From: Paracentrotus lividus
Lineage: Eukaryota; Echinodermata; Echinoidea; Camarodonta; Echinidae
Direction of reading: 5' to 3'
DNA length: 64,000 bases
Assembly (NCBI GenBank): GCA_940671915.1
Contig: CALNVZ010000649.1
Coordinates: 8,283,721 to 8,347,720, forward strand
Each line of letters opens with the position of its first letter. The first letter of the stretch is position 1. Positions 44,769 through 54,892 of the stretch are shown in pieces. Made by a program: the position numbers and the translations under genes. Below the pieces are notes generated by a model that had not been told where the DNA came from, made no database searches, and worked only from the letters and a program-made list of their open reading frames with translations.

Positions 44769-46330
44769 TATGTATTTTATTGTTTTGGGAATTGCTTATG
44801 TATTTCTTTGTTTTTTGACTTATGAATTTTATTGTTTTTTTGTTTGGAATACTTTCATTGTTTTTCCTCTATTTCTTTATGTATTTCTCTGTTTTCCCTC
44901 TCTTTCCTTATGTATTTCTTTGTTTTTCCTCTCTTTCCTTATGTATTTCATTGTTTTTCATCTCATTCCTTGTGTATTTCATTGTTTTCCTCTCTTTCAT
45001 TATGTATTTCATTGTTTTTCCTCTCTTTCTTTATGTATTTCATTGTTTTCCTCTCTTTCCTTATGTATTTCATTGTTTTCCTCTCTTTCATTATGTATTT
45101 CATTGTTTTTCCTCTCTTTCTTCATGTATTTCATTGTTTTTCCTCTCTTTCTTTATGTATTTCATTGTTTTCCTCTCTTTCCTTATGTATTTCATAGTTT
45201 TTCCTCTATTTTCTTTATGTATTACTTTGTTTCACTCGCTTTCTTTATGTATTTCATTGTTTTTTCTTTCTTTCCTTATGTATTTCATTGTTTTTCCTCT
45301 CTTTCTTTATGTATTTCATTGTTTTTCCTCTCTTTCCTTAGGTATTTCATTGTTTTCCTCTCATTCCTTATGTATTTCATAGTTTTTCCTCTATTTTCTT
45401 TATGTATTACTTTGTTTCACTCGCTTTCTTTATGTATTTCATTGTTTTTCCCATCATTCCTTATGTATTTCATTGTTTTTCCTATCTTTCCTTATGCATT
45501 TCATTGTTTTTTGCCTCTCTTTCCTTATGTATTTCATTGTTTTCCTCTCTTTCATTATGTATTTCATTGTTTTTCCTCTCTTTCTTCATGTATTTCATTG
45601 TTTTTCCTCTCTTTCCTTATGTATTTCATTGTTTTCCTCTCTTTCATTATGTATTTCATAGTTTTTCCTCTGTTTTCTTTATGTATTACTTTGTTTCACT
45701 CGCTTTCTTTATGTATTTCTTTGTTTTTCCTTTTTTTCCTCATGTATTTCATTGTTTTTCCTCTCTTTCTTTATGTATTTCATTGTTTTTCCTCTCTTTC
45801 CTTAGGTATTTCATTGTTTTCCTCTCTTTCCTTATGTATTTCATAGTTTTTCCTCTATTTTCTTTATGTATTACTTTGTTTCACTCGCTTTCTTTATGTA
45901 TTTCATTGTTTTTCCCATCTTTCCTTATGTATTTCATTGTTTTTCCTATCTTTCCTTATGCATTTCATTGTTTTTCCTCTCTTTCCTTATGTATTTCATT
46001 GTTTTTCCTCTATTCTTTTAAGTATTACTTTGTTTCACTCGCTTTCTTTATGTAATTCATTGTTTTTCATCACTTTCCTTATGTATTTCTTTGTTTTTTC
46101 CTCTATTCCGTTATGTATTTCTTTGTTTCCGTCTCTTCCGTCCCTTATGTATTTCATTGTTTTTCATCTATTTTTTATGTATTTCTTTATTTCCCTCTCT
46201 TTCCTAAGGCTTATGTATTTCATCGTTTTTCCTCTATTTCTTTATGTATTTCTTTGTTTCCCTCTCTTCCCTTATGCATACTTTGTTTTTCCTCTCTTTT
46301 CTTATGTATTTTAATGTTTTTGTTTTGTTT
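44768..46330. repeat. 30/31-bp minisatellite, about 50 copies
   Basis: A tandem unit TTATGTATTTCATTGTTTTT plus CCTCTCTTTCC, 30-31 bp, runs for 1.5 kb. Higher-order variants contain TTTCTTTATGTATTACTTTG and TTTCACTCGC. Because the unit contains no stop in several frames and its length alternates, long Phe/Leu/Ser-rich frames up to 358 codons stay open. They are by-products, not genes. Similar words (CTTATGTCTTTCTTTGTTTT on the reverse strand near 39450) occur inside the related piggyBac-like MITE. Confidence 0.92.
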
Positions 46331-46700
46331 TCTTCCTTCTAAACAAGATTTCCAATGAAACAAAATGTGAAGTACCCCTACAAAAAAAAAACTAAAGTAA
46401 AAGGGAAAGCCTTCGAGGACAAATCGGGATGGCACTGTAATAAAATGTTGAGTCACCCCGGAATCACATTATTTTCCCCCTCGATTCCTATATTTGATAC
46501 GTTTACGACCTGACAGGTAATTGCCTCATAAAACTGGAAATAGGGATGAATTTGGGATGAATATCTTCCCCTAGTTACGAGTCTCCTCCTACTTCCCAAT
46601 TCATCCCTTTTCCATACACTTTCCAGGTGCGCAGATTTTCATAGTGACAATTTGTGAAAAAGGATGACACTGCCTTTAAATGGTTATGTTATTTATAACA
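46331..46700 (+). other. Intronic stretch
   Basis: No feature recognised. The missing right end of the piggyBac-like copy was sought here and not found. Confidence 0.4.
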
Positions 46701-46704
46701 AAGC

Positions 46705-46925
46705 TTAATAATGATAATAATAATAATATGTGGTTATTTATATAGCACTTTTGCAGTTAAACTCCTGAAAGCACTTTATAGAATATTTTAACCCTGTTCA
46801 TAGGATTCAATTCCATACTCGCTGGCTGCCATGCGTTTATAGGCGCCTGTATGAAATTATCCTCCTGGGGGTACCCATTTGCGCCTGAGTGAAGTAAGGC
46901 AAGAAAATCGACAGGTGACCTTTCT
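46705..46925 (-). repeat. tRNA-derived SINE fragment
   Basis: On the plus strand ATAATAATAATAATATGTGG is followed by TTATATAGCAC, AAAGCACTTTATAG and GGGGGTACCCATTTGCGCCTG. The order and words match the SINE at 52077-52346 (TTTATAGCGCC, AAGCACTTTACAG, CGGGTACCCATTTTGCACCTG). The tRNA head is missing or too diverged. Confidence 0.6.
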
Positions 46926-47802
46926 TGACAAATTTATCGCCAGAAAGAGACGATATTGACCATGGTCTTATTAAGATTGGTGGCAAGTAAGATATGTAAG
47001 ACTGCATATTTGTGCAGAAGCAAAGATGAATTAGATCAGAGCATGTTGTACTTTTCTAATGTAGAGAGCCATAATTTATATAATTTATAAGTGTAAAAGG
47101 GTGTGAGAGTTCAGCTTTTTAGCTGAGTTCACCCCTTTTTTTAGCTTCATTTCAGCTTATTTTAGCTTTCTGTACAAAAGGTTTGGGAGCTTCTTTAGTT
47201 TCTGCTTTTTTTAAGGTTTCTCTTTGTGTCATTCACACCCCTGATTATAGTTGACTTAAGTTGATTGGGAGCAACTACGACCTTGTTTTGGATAGTCAAG
47301 ATGTCAAAAATCACAGGGGTCACTAAGTAAAGATTTACGTTCCCCATAGTGTAGAGGGAGTTCAAAATACATACGCGGTAACGAACTTGCAAGCTGCCTA
47401 TTCATACCAACAATGTGCAACTTTTATGTAGTGGTCCAAAAACTTAGAGCTAGAACGCCCGAACGATTGCCGAAGTCATGAGCCATTTTCTTATCGGCAT
47501 GTGATTCGACTGCTCGAGAGAGAAGGTAGCCTACATGTGATATTAGTAATACATTTCGAGATCCGAACACTGCATGCATTCACTCGTGCACTGATACAGT
47601 GCTTTATACACACAAACACACACTTGTACATCGCTCTCACAGTGCGATCGCGATTGGCTGGCGTGTGTTTGCACTAATTTTGATTGATAACCGGAACCGT
47701 ATGCAAATTAAGTCATGCTGTTCGTGAACAATATGGCGGCGAGCACACAGAGTGCATCTTGATTCCTCGTTTTAGCTTAGTGATGCTCGTTCAGGACCAC
47801 CT
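46926..47802 (+). other. Intronic stretch
   Basis: Includes a TTAGCTT-rich patch near 47110-47215 and a short CA-rich run near 47610. Nothing coding is supported. Confidence 0.4.
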
Positions 47803-47806
47803 TTAA

Positions 47807-48271
47807 AGGGATGCAGTAACATTGAATGATATTCAAATCACAATTTTTTCGGTTTAGCTCATTTTGTCAACATAATTATAAACTTATAGGTCAGTCTGGT
47901 ATCTCTTCAAAATTGCAAGTTAATTGCTTGCTTTACTTTTGTAAAATATCAATGATTTCATACTCAAATTTAGTAAACCATCTGCGGATGGGAAAAAAAC
48001 ATGTGCTTTTCAATGCAGCACAACACACACACGCCCCATTTCCTGTTGTGTTCTCCCCGTCCCTAGCGGCCTGCTGAGTTTGCAACAGAGGGGTGGCAAA
48101 TTCACTCGTGTTTGGCTGTATGCTTAGCATTGTTTGTTACTCTGTTTTAAGATAGTAAATGACTTCCATTTGATCTGAAACGTTCATTAGTTTGTTTTTA
48201 CTGTTAGAGCAATATAATTTTATTCATCTTAATCCAGTTGCTCTTGTTTTTCTGAAAGTTACCAAATCCCT
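47807..48271. mobile_element. TTAA-flanked MITE, 465 bp
   Basis: The ends AGGGATGCAGTAAC and GTTACCAAATCCCT are inverted, flanked by TTAA at 47803-47806 and 48272-48275. The interior is non-coding. The 83-codon frame at 47826 is a shadow. The TTAA target points to a piggyBac- or Kolobok-type mobiliser, but the ends differ from both other TTAA families in the window. Confidence 0.65.
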
Positions 48272-48302
48272 TTAAGCATAGGAAGTGGTAATTGATAGCT
48301 TA

Positions 48303-48855
48303 GGGGGCACCTTCAAACTCTTATACGATATAATAAAAATAAAATATTTCAAAACTTCAAGGGTCATTGATTGAGCACATGCAGGCAGAGCCATATCGGA
48401 AACACACACACACACAGCACTTGTCGTCTACTTTTAAAAAAGGGGCACCTGCAAACTGTCATATGATATAATAAAAATAAAATATTTTAAAACTCTAAGG
48501 GGTCATTGATTGAGCACATGCAGGCAGAGCCATATCGGAAACACACACACACACACAGCACTTATCATCTACTTTAAAAAAAAGGGGCACCCGCAAACTG
48601 TCTGTCATACGATATAATAATCATAAAATATTTTAAAACTCCAAGGGTCATTAATTGAGTACATGCAGGCAGAGCCATATCGAAAACACATACACACACA
48701 GTACTTATCGTCTACTTTTAAAAATAGGGGGCACCTGCTAACTCTTATATGATATAATAAACATAAAATATTTCAAAACTCCAAGGGTCATTAATTGAGC
48801 ACAGGAAGAGCCATATCAGAAACACACACACGCATAATTTTCATCTACATTTAAA
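48303..48855. repeat. Four tandem units of about 140 bp
   Basis: Units begin near 48303, 48441, 48583 and 48727, each with GGGGCACCTGCAAACTGTCA or a variant, then CGATATAATAAAAATAAAAT, CAAGGGTCATTGATTGAGCA, GGCAGAGCCATATCGGAAAC and a (CA)n run. They end just before the acceptor of the SRCR exon at 48871. Confidence 0.9.
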
Positions 48856-48870
48856 TTCCATTCCCTACAG

Positions 48871-49215
48871 CAGTCTTGACCAATGGCCAGCTCAGACTTG
48901 TGAATGGGAATGGACCCAACGAAGGCCGTGTGGAGATGTACTGTCAAGGCCAATGGGGAACGATCTGTGATGATTACCTGGACCTAACAAACGCTGGTGG
49001 TTCAGTCGTCTGCAGGGTGCTGGGATATGAAAGAGTTGAAGGTTACCAATTCTTTGGGTCTGGTTCTGGGAGGATCCTCCTGGATGATGTGAGGTGTGAG
49101 GGTTCAGAGACCAGTCTCTTGGAGTGCAGCTATCTGGGGGAGGTTGGAGACCATAACTGCCACCATATGGAGGATATAGGAGTTATCTGTCGAAGCACTC
49201 AGATTTCAACCTCAG
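48871..49215 (+). CDS. SRCR domain 1
   Basis: A 345-nt exon, phase 1-1 (acceptor CCCTACAG, donor GTATAA), encoding one scavenger receptor cysteine-rich domain: GQLRLVNGNGPNEGRVEMYC, QGQWGTICDDYLDL, VVCRVLGYERVEG, GRILLDDVRCEG, LLECSYLGEVGDHNC, HHMEDIGVICRS. The six group A cysteines are present. An extra cysteine occurs in EMYCQG, where most SRCR domains have a non-cysteine residue. SRCR domains are extracellular ligand-binding modules of scavenger and immune receptors, and the family is greatly expanded in sea urchins. It is encoded by a single exon, unlike SRCR domain 2. Confidence 0.95.
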
Positions 49216-49805
49216 GTATAAATTGTTTAAATTAGTTCTAGTTTTTTTTTTTTTTTATAGTTTTTAGTTCAATTCTGTATATCATTGTTGCTTATACAGT
49301 AAATCTTTTTGGGGGGGAAATTAACTTGTTGTTTTTTCATGCCTCGGAATTATTATGTTTTTGGGTTGTCCGGCCGTATGTCCGTCCCGCTTTCATAGTT
49401 ATTGTAGTTTCAAAGTTATCTTTTTCACAATAATTTTGACGAATCCTGCTTAATACATGTGTGCATACTGGCGTGACAATAATCTGATTACATTTTGGGG
49501 CTGCTTTCCTGATAGCACAATATCTCATTAACCACTGGAGAAACATGACTGTTTGAACATCACACTCTGAAGTATATTACACCACAGAAAGATGATGTGA
49601 GAATAATTTATGATAAATAGGTCAAGACCCTCATTTCTGTTTCTTTGGGCAGCACATCTGTTTACTATTGAAAGCCTAATTTAATTAGAGCATTTACATT
49701 CTTCTGCTGGATTTGACATCCTGACACAAAATAGATTTTTATGCTTGGTTATGTGTGTAAAAGTTTGAAGAGATAATTTTATTATGGTGCTTTTATTTGG
49801 GGCAG
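49216..49805 (+). other. Intron, SRCR 1 to kringle A'
   Basis: 590-bp intron with poly-T near 49243 and no recognised element. Confidence 0.6.
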
Positions 49806-50102
49806 CTGTCACCACAGAAGTTCCAGAGTGTCAGCGGGACCCCTCTGGGGTCACCTATAGAGGGGACATGTCCCGCACCTTGTCTGACCGCACCTGTCAA
49901 AAGTGGACCCTGCAGGCACCCCATGAGCACAACAGGACACCACAGAGGTACCCATCCAGTGGGCTAGGAGACCACAACTACTGCAGGAATGTGGCCAGTG
50001 CCGCCTTCTCAGCGTGGTGTTATACCACTGATCCGGACAAGAGATGGGAGTACTGTCCCATTGGCACCTTTGCTGATCAATGCATGGACAACTCAACACT
50101 TG
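49806..50102 (+). CDS. Kringle domain A' (third kringle pair)
   Basis: A 297-nt exon, phase 1-1, encoding VTTEVPECQRDPSGVTYRGD, MSRTLSDRTCQKW, PHEHNRTPQRYPSSGLGDHN, YCRNVASAAFSAWCYTTD, RWEYCPIGTFADQC and a short linker MDNSTLG. All six kringle cysteines are present. It is of the A type (DPSG.TYRG..S.TLS.RTCQ.W) but more diverged than the module 1 and 2 copies. The NPD motif is replaced by NVAS, so both lysine-binding aspartates are missing. Potential N-glycosylation sites are NRT and NST. Confidence 0.95.
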
Positions 50103-50493
50103 GTGAGTTTTTGTGTGATGGCAAAGATATAAGTGATATATAGTTTGCTCACAATCACCAGTGGGTATCCAGAATAACTTTTTTATGGTATTTTCTGGAA
50201 ATTTACATTCTGAACTTTTCAATTGAATCAAAACTGGAAATGTATGTATGTATTTTGTTGCCTTGTAAGTGGTGGTTTGTTTTGTTTATTTGTTTATTTG
50301 TTGTTGTTGTTTTTTTTTATTTTAGGGGGGGGGGTTAATTGTGGGGTTATACAAATTATTCCAATATAGTTCTAGACTTGAAAGTAAATCATTCAAATAC
50401 CTTTCAGAAAGTGTCAAATTGTATCTCCATGGCCTATGCCCCAGACTTTTGCAATATAATTAGATATTTTATGTGAGTGCCCTCATTCTGCAG
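50103..50493 (+). other. Intron, kringle A' to kringle B'
   Basis: 391-bp intron with a (TTG)n patch and G-run near 50300. No element. Confidence 0.6.
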
Positions 50494-50750
50494 GCCCAAG
50501 TGACTGCTACAGCAATCCGTATGCCACCGACTACCGTGGAACCATCAATGTGACCCGCAGCGGATACACATGCCAGGCTTGGACTTCCCAGTATCCTCAT
50601 GAGCATACTAGAACTGTATCAGAGTACCCTGATTCTGGTCTTGGGGAGCATAACTACTGCCGCAACCCCGACACGTCAGATATGGCCTGGTGCTATACCA
50701 CCGATCCTAACATCAGATGGCAGTACTGTAATGTCGGAATCCCACAACAG
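50494..50750 (+). CDS. Kringle domain B' (exon lacks its last cysteine)
   Basis: A 257-nt exon, entering in phase 1 and leaving in phase 0 at a weak GTCAAA donor. It encodes [67 protein letters not shown] and RWQYCNVGIPQQ. Five of the six kringle cysteines are here. The sixth is supplied by the next exon, whose first codons are Gln-Cys. It is of the B type (GPS.CYS..ATDYRG). NPDTS retains the first lysine-binding Asp only. If the donor were ignored the frame would stop soon after (VKQSFS then stop), giving a truncated form. Confidence 0.9.
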
Positions 50751-51379
50751 GTCAAACAGAGTTTTTCTTAGTAATTGCCGATGAGTTAAAGCATGTGTTA
50801 TTCTATGAGTTTGCATACTACACTTCTGCTTATTTTTTATCAGTGTTAAAACAGAGTTTACTCATCTTGATTGATACATTATTTGAGAAATGCAGTATGA
50901 TTCTTTTTCTGATAATTAATCATTTTGTTATGTTTTTGTTAATATGCTTGTATATATTTACTATGGTACTTTTTGTTATGTTTTCAGCTCTCCTAAATGT
51001 TCTATATTATGGATATCTCCTTTTCTGAAGCAATACTGCACGCTTTTTCATTTTATCAATTTATTTATTTTATTTTTGTTGAATGATACATACATCTCAA
51101 ATACACTAGATCTGTTGACTTGTTGATTGAAAGTACATTTCCTAATTATATTAATACTGTATAATTGTAATTATCATAAGACTTTTGCCTCTTTTGGTTT
51201 TCGATGAAAACGGCCTTTGCTAGATATTGTTGGACTAATAACATTTTTAATGACCTCCATCTACCTTCTATGGCATGTTGAAGCAGCTACAATTGCAAGC
51301 CTAAAAGATCTTACAGCAAATTGACAAAAGTCCCATGAGGGTATTGTTTCTAGATCATTTGATATTGTTACACCAACAG
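50751..51379 (+). other. Intron, kringle B' to SRCR 2
   Basis: 629-bp AT-rich intron, no element recognised. The donor GTCAAA is a poor match to the consensus. Confidence 0.55.
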
Positions 51380-51494
51380 CAATGCGAAGGAGAGCAGACC
51401 ACGACCCATCCGACACCGACAAGTTCAGCAGACACAGTCCGTCTTAGCAATGGACCTAACCCCTCGACAGGTCTCATTGAGATTCTGGTCAACG
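51380..51494 (+). CDS. Kringle B' end, linker and SRCR 2 start
   Basis: A 115-nt exon, phase 0 in and phase 1 out (acceptor ACACCAACAG, donor GTAGGT). It encodes QCEGEQTTTHPTPTSSADTV, then RLSNGPNPSTGLIEILVNG. The cysteine completes kringle B'. The Thr/Pro/Ser run is a probable O-glycosylated hinge, and the rest is the N-terminal strand region of an SRCR domain that continues at 55006 with EWGTICDDGW. Evidence is the precise join of the SRCR consensus (R-L-x-N-G ... G-x-I-E-I-L-x-N-G | E-W-G-T-I-C) across the intron in matching phase. Confidence 0.82.
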
Positions 51495-51535
51495 GTAGGT
51501 AACCAAAACTAGAAAATTAATATTAGTAACTTATT

Positions 51536-51756
51536 TACTTGGGGTCGCCACTTCAGCTCTAATGAACTGTTTTCCGAGCAAATTTACATAACACAACATT
51601 ATTATTATCCCTCTCCATTCCAAAATAGTGAGCACCTGGCTAGAAGGCAGAGGGTCCCATTTTTCAAGTCTTTGGTACGACTCTACTGGGGATTGACCCC
51701 AAGGTATCCAGTTCATAAGGCTGATGGTCTGCTGATTGAGCCAACATGCCTGGTCG
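51536..51756 (-). repeat. tRNA-derived SINE
   Basis: On the minus strand an A-box-like GTTGGCTCAATCAGC (51733-51745 region) and a B-box-like GGGGTCAATCCCC (51688-51700) are present in tRNA order, followed by a body to about 51536. Its boundaries are approximate. Confidence 0.5.
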
Positions 51757-52346
51757 AATATTGGGGAAAGTTAAAGACTCTATTTTAGTAGTACAATTGA
51801 CACGAGACAAGATTTATTACACCTTACCACATCTTCTTTAAGAACAAAACTTTACTACTTTATTTAACAAGAACTATTTATAGAAATTCATGGAATGTGC
51901 CGCTGTCAGTCATTTACTCCATCAACAATCATGGTAATAAGCCAAAAGTTCTACCATGACACTCCCTGGTTGCCATGCATGTTTCACCTATTCTCCCAAA
52001 CTCTCCATCCAAGAGGGCCCTTATATATAAATCCATGCATCTCAATCCTGGCCCATTCTGCTGGGTCAGCAGAACGTAATAATAATATTAGCTTCTTTTA
52101 TAGCGCCTAATATGAAACAATTTCGTCTCTAAGCACTTTACAGTTATTATTACCCAGGTCATCGGATGCTTGTAAGTCTTCTGACACCTGAACGATCCCA
52201 AATGGACCATTCAGAATCATGGCAGCCTTTACGGCGCAATCGTTCCATTCCTACCGGGTACCCATTTTGCACCTGGTTGGGGAGGAGCATTGAAGACAAA
52301 ACACCCATGCCCTAGGACGTATGTGTCATACAGGGGATTGAACCCA

Positions 52347-54892
52347 CGGGGTCATCCCACGAGACCGACACCCACGAGACCGACAGCCCATAAGATAGAC
52401 ACTACACACAAAAGGCCTAAAAGACCGACGCCAACTAATAAGATAGACACTAGATCAAAAAGGTCCACGAGACCGACACTAAAATAACATGACCCACGAG
52501 ACAGAAAAATCGCAATTACGGCTCTCGAAACCGACGCTAGCGCAAAACAGCCCACGAGACCGACATTATATGAAATATGCTCACGAGTTAGATAAGGCCC
52601 ACGAAAACGACACGAAATAAACAGTGCCACCCTATGCCCATTTTGGTACAGAGTGTCTCATAAAAATTATTTTTTTCAGGGATAATATTGTTATCTCCTG
52701 GATGAAACAAGCGAATATCTAACGTTAGGGGTATCTTGGGGGCTTGAAGCCATGCCCCCCCCCTCCACCGGTAGGCAAAGGGACGTCTGAAAGCCCCCCC
52801 CCCCCCCCAAAAAAAAAAAAAAAAAAAAAAAAAAAGGAAAAAAAAGGAAAGAAAAGGGGGAAAAAAGAGGAATCGCAGGAGGGAAAGAAATAATTAGGGG
52901 ATGTAAACAAAAAGTGTGGTACAGGGCCACAGAGTGACTAGAGCTCAAAGAATATGAAATGATCTACAGGGGGGGGGGGTTGAGCTAGAGTTCAACCCCC
53001 TCTCCCCTCCTTTTTGGGCTGCCTAGTAAAACAAAAATTATGCGCAAATATCCCCAATATTTGGGGAAAAGAAAAAATAGAGCATAAAAGTATGCTTAAA
53101 TCACATGCTTGGTGCCCCCAAAATAAAAATCTCCCTTCCCCTCGCACGAACTCGATCGCTACGCCCCTTCGCAATGCCTCATCCCCTGAACCCCCCCCTT
53201 GGGCAAAAAAACCTAGAATCCGCCGACCTGCTAGTATTCGGATGTTTCATCCAGGGGATACATACAGCGCGTCCCCAAAAAAATGTCCCTCTGATTGGAC
53301 GCTAAATAACTTCTATAATAAAGAATAATTGCCAATTTCATATGCATATTTTGAAAGCCCACATAGAACTGCGATTCTTGTGAAAATTTCAAATGTTTCG
53401 CTTCATTGGTTTGAATACAAAGGCTCTTTTGTAAGATTAGTCATTTTTGGCCCATTCCAAGTTTGATGAAAAAAGAATACATTACAAAAATGCCATACAT
53501 TATTCTGTGCTTCACTTTTATTTCAGTTTAACAACTGTGATATTCATGCTTTCAATTTCAATAAGCAAATGCCATATCTTATTGGCCATGAGTCTAGACT
53601 AGTTTACGATTTGAGTCTCGAGAGTCGGGGAGATGTCTCCTGAGTCTCTGGAGAAGTGTGTGGAAATTGAAATAAAAGTCTAAGAAAATAGTTTTTCCAG
53701 TCGTAGCTGCAGTCAATCTGACATCGCCGATACTCTGTTGTCTACTAGTGATACACAAAATTGGTAGCAACTAGTTCGCGACTCAAGTCTCTGTAGTCTT
53801 AAAGATGTCACCAGGATGTCTTCTGGGTCTTCAGGGAGTTGCCCCCAAAAAGCCCTGCTTGCTTGTATGGAAAAATTCTTTAAAAAATAATCAAACCTGT
53901 CTGGCTTATCTTAAAAGTCTTTTAATTGATTTTTGGGGCCACTTCCTGTAGACACAGAGGACGTCGCGGCGATGTCTGCAAGACTACAGAGACTGGAGTC
54001 GCGAACTACTTGCGATCAATTTTGTGTATCACTAGTAGACAAAAGAGTATCGGCGAAGTCAGGTTGACTGCAGCTACGACTGGAAAACTATTTTTTAGAC
54101 ATTATCTCAATTTCCACACACTTCTTCGGAGACTCAGGAGACATCTCCACGACTCCCGAGACTCAAATCGTGAACTAGTCTATGGCATTGCACCTCAAAA
54201 ACAAAAGCAAAGGACATCACAGTTGTTAAACTTAAATAAAAGTGAAGCACAGAATAATGTATGGCATTTTTTGTAATGTATTCCTTTTCATCAAACTTGG
54301 AATGGGCCAAAAATGACTACTCTTACAAAAGAGCCCGTGTGTTCAAAACCAATGAAGCGAAACGTTTGAAATTTTCACAAGAATCCCAGTTCTATGTGGG
54401 CTTTCAGAATATGCATATTAAATTGGTAATAATTCTTTAGTATAGAAGTTATTTAGCGCCCAATTAGAGGGACATTTTTTTTTTGGGGGACGCGCTGTAT
54501 AACCCCGATAATTTTTATGAGACACTCTGTACCAAAATGGTCGTATGGTGGCGTTATTCATTACGTGTCGTTTTCGTGGGCCTTATTGCAGAAAAATCTA
54601 ACTCGTGAGTATATTTCATGTAATGTCGGTCTCGTAGGCTGTTTTGCTTTACCGTCGGTGTCGTGGGCCTTAAAATCGCATTTTCTGTCTCGTGGATCGT
54701 ATTATTGTAGTGTCGGTCTCGTGGACCTTATTTAGCTACATTTTGTAATGTCTGTCTAGTAGGCTGTCGGTCTCGTGAGCCTATATTGTTTATAGTCGAT
54801 CTCGTTGGCCTATTTACTTCATTGTTGGTCGTGTGGGTCGTCGGTCTTGTGGGCCGTCAGTTTCGTGGGTGTCGGTCTCGTGGGCTGTACCC
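52347..54892. mobile_element. 2.5-kb fold-back element with CACGAGACCGACA repeats
   Basis: The left arm comprises 52347-52683 and about 53262-53880. The right arm is about 53930-54892. The outer arms hold degenerate tandem CCCACGAGACCGACA units (left) and GTCGGTCTCGTGGGC units (right). Further matches are TTTTGGTACAGAGTGTCTCA with its inverse at 54519, GCGCGTCCCCAAAAAAATGT with its inverse at 54475, and ATTCTGTGCTTCACTTTTAT with its inverse at 54237. It is flanked by a GAACCCA duplication. No transposase is visible. The short frames, including the Val/Gly-rich ones at 54786-55000, are repeat translations. Confidence 0.85.
52684..53262. mobile_element. MITE nested in left arm of the fold-back element
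   Basis: The right arm of the host element has no counterpart to this stretch, so it is an insertion. Its ends are inverted: CTCCTGGATGAAAC with AAGCGAATATC near 52696-52720, and GTATTCGGATGTTTCATCCA near 53235-53254. The interior is rich in C and A homopolymers and non-coding. The exact boundaries and target duplication (possibly GGATA) are uncertain. Confidence 0.65.

Noticed and set aside
44770-46358. Plus-strand frames of 358, 217 and 186 codons encoding hydrophobic repeats
   Set aside because: Overlapping frames of one 30/31-bp minisatellite inside an intron. Openness follows from the unit's composition.
53926-54276. 116-codon frame starting MIFGATSCRHRGRR
   Set aside because: Lies in the right arm of the fold-back element. 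There is no domain, and the frame is not preserved as coding in the inverted left arm.
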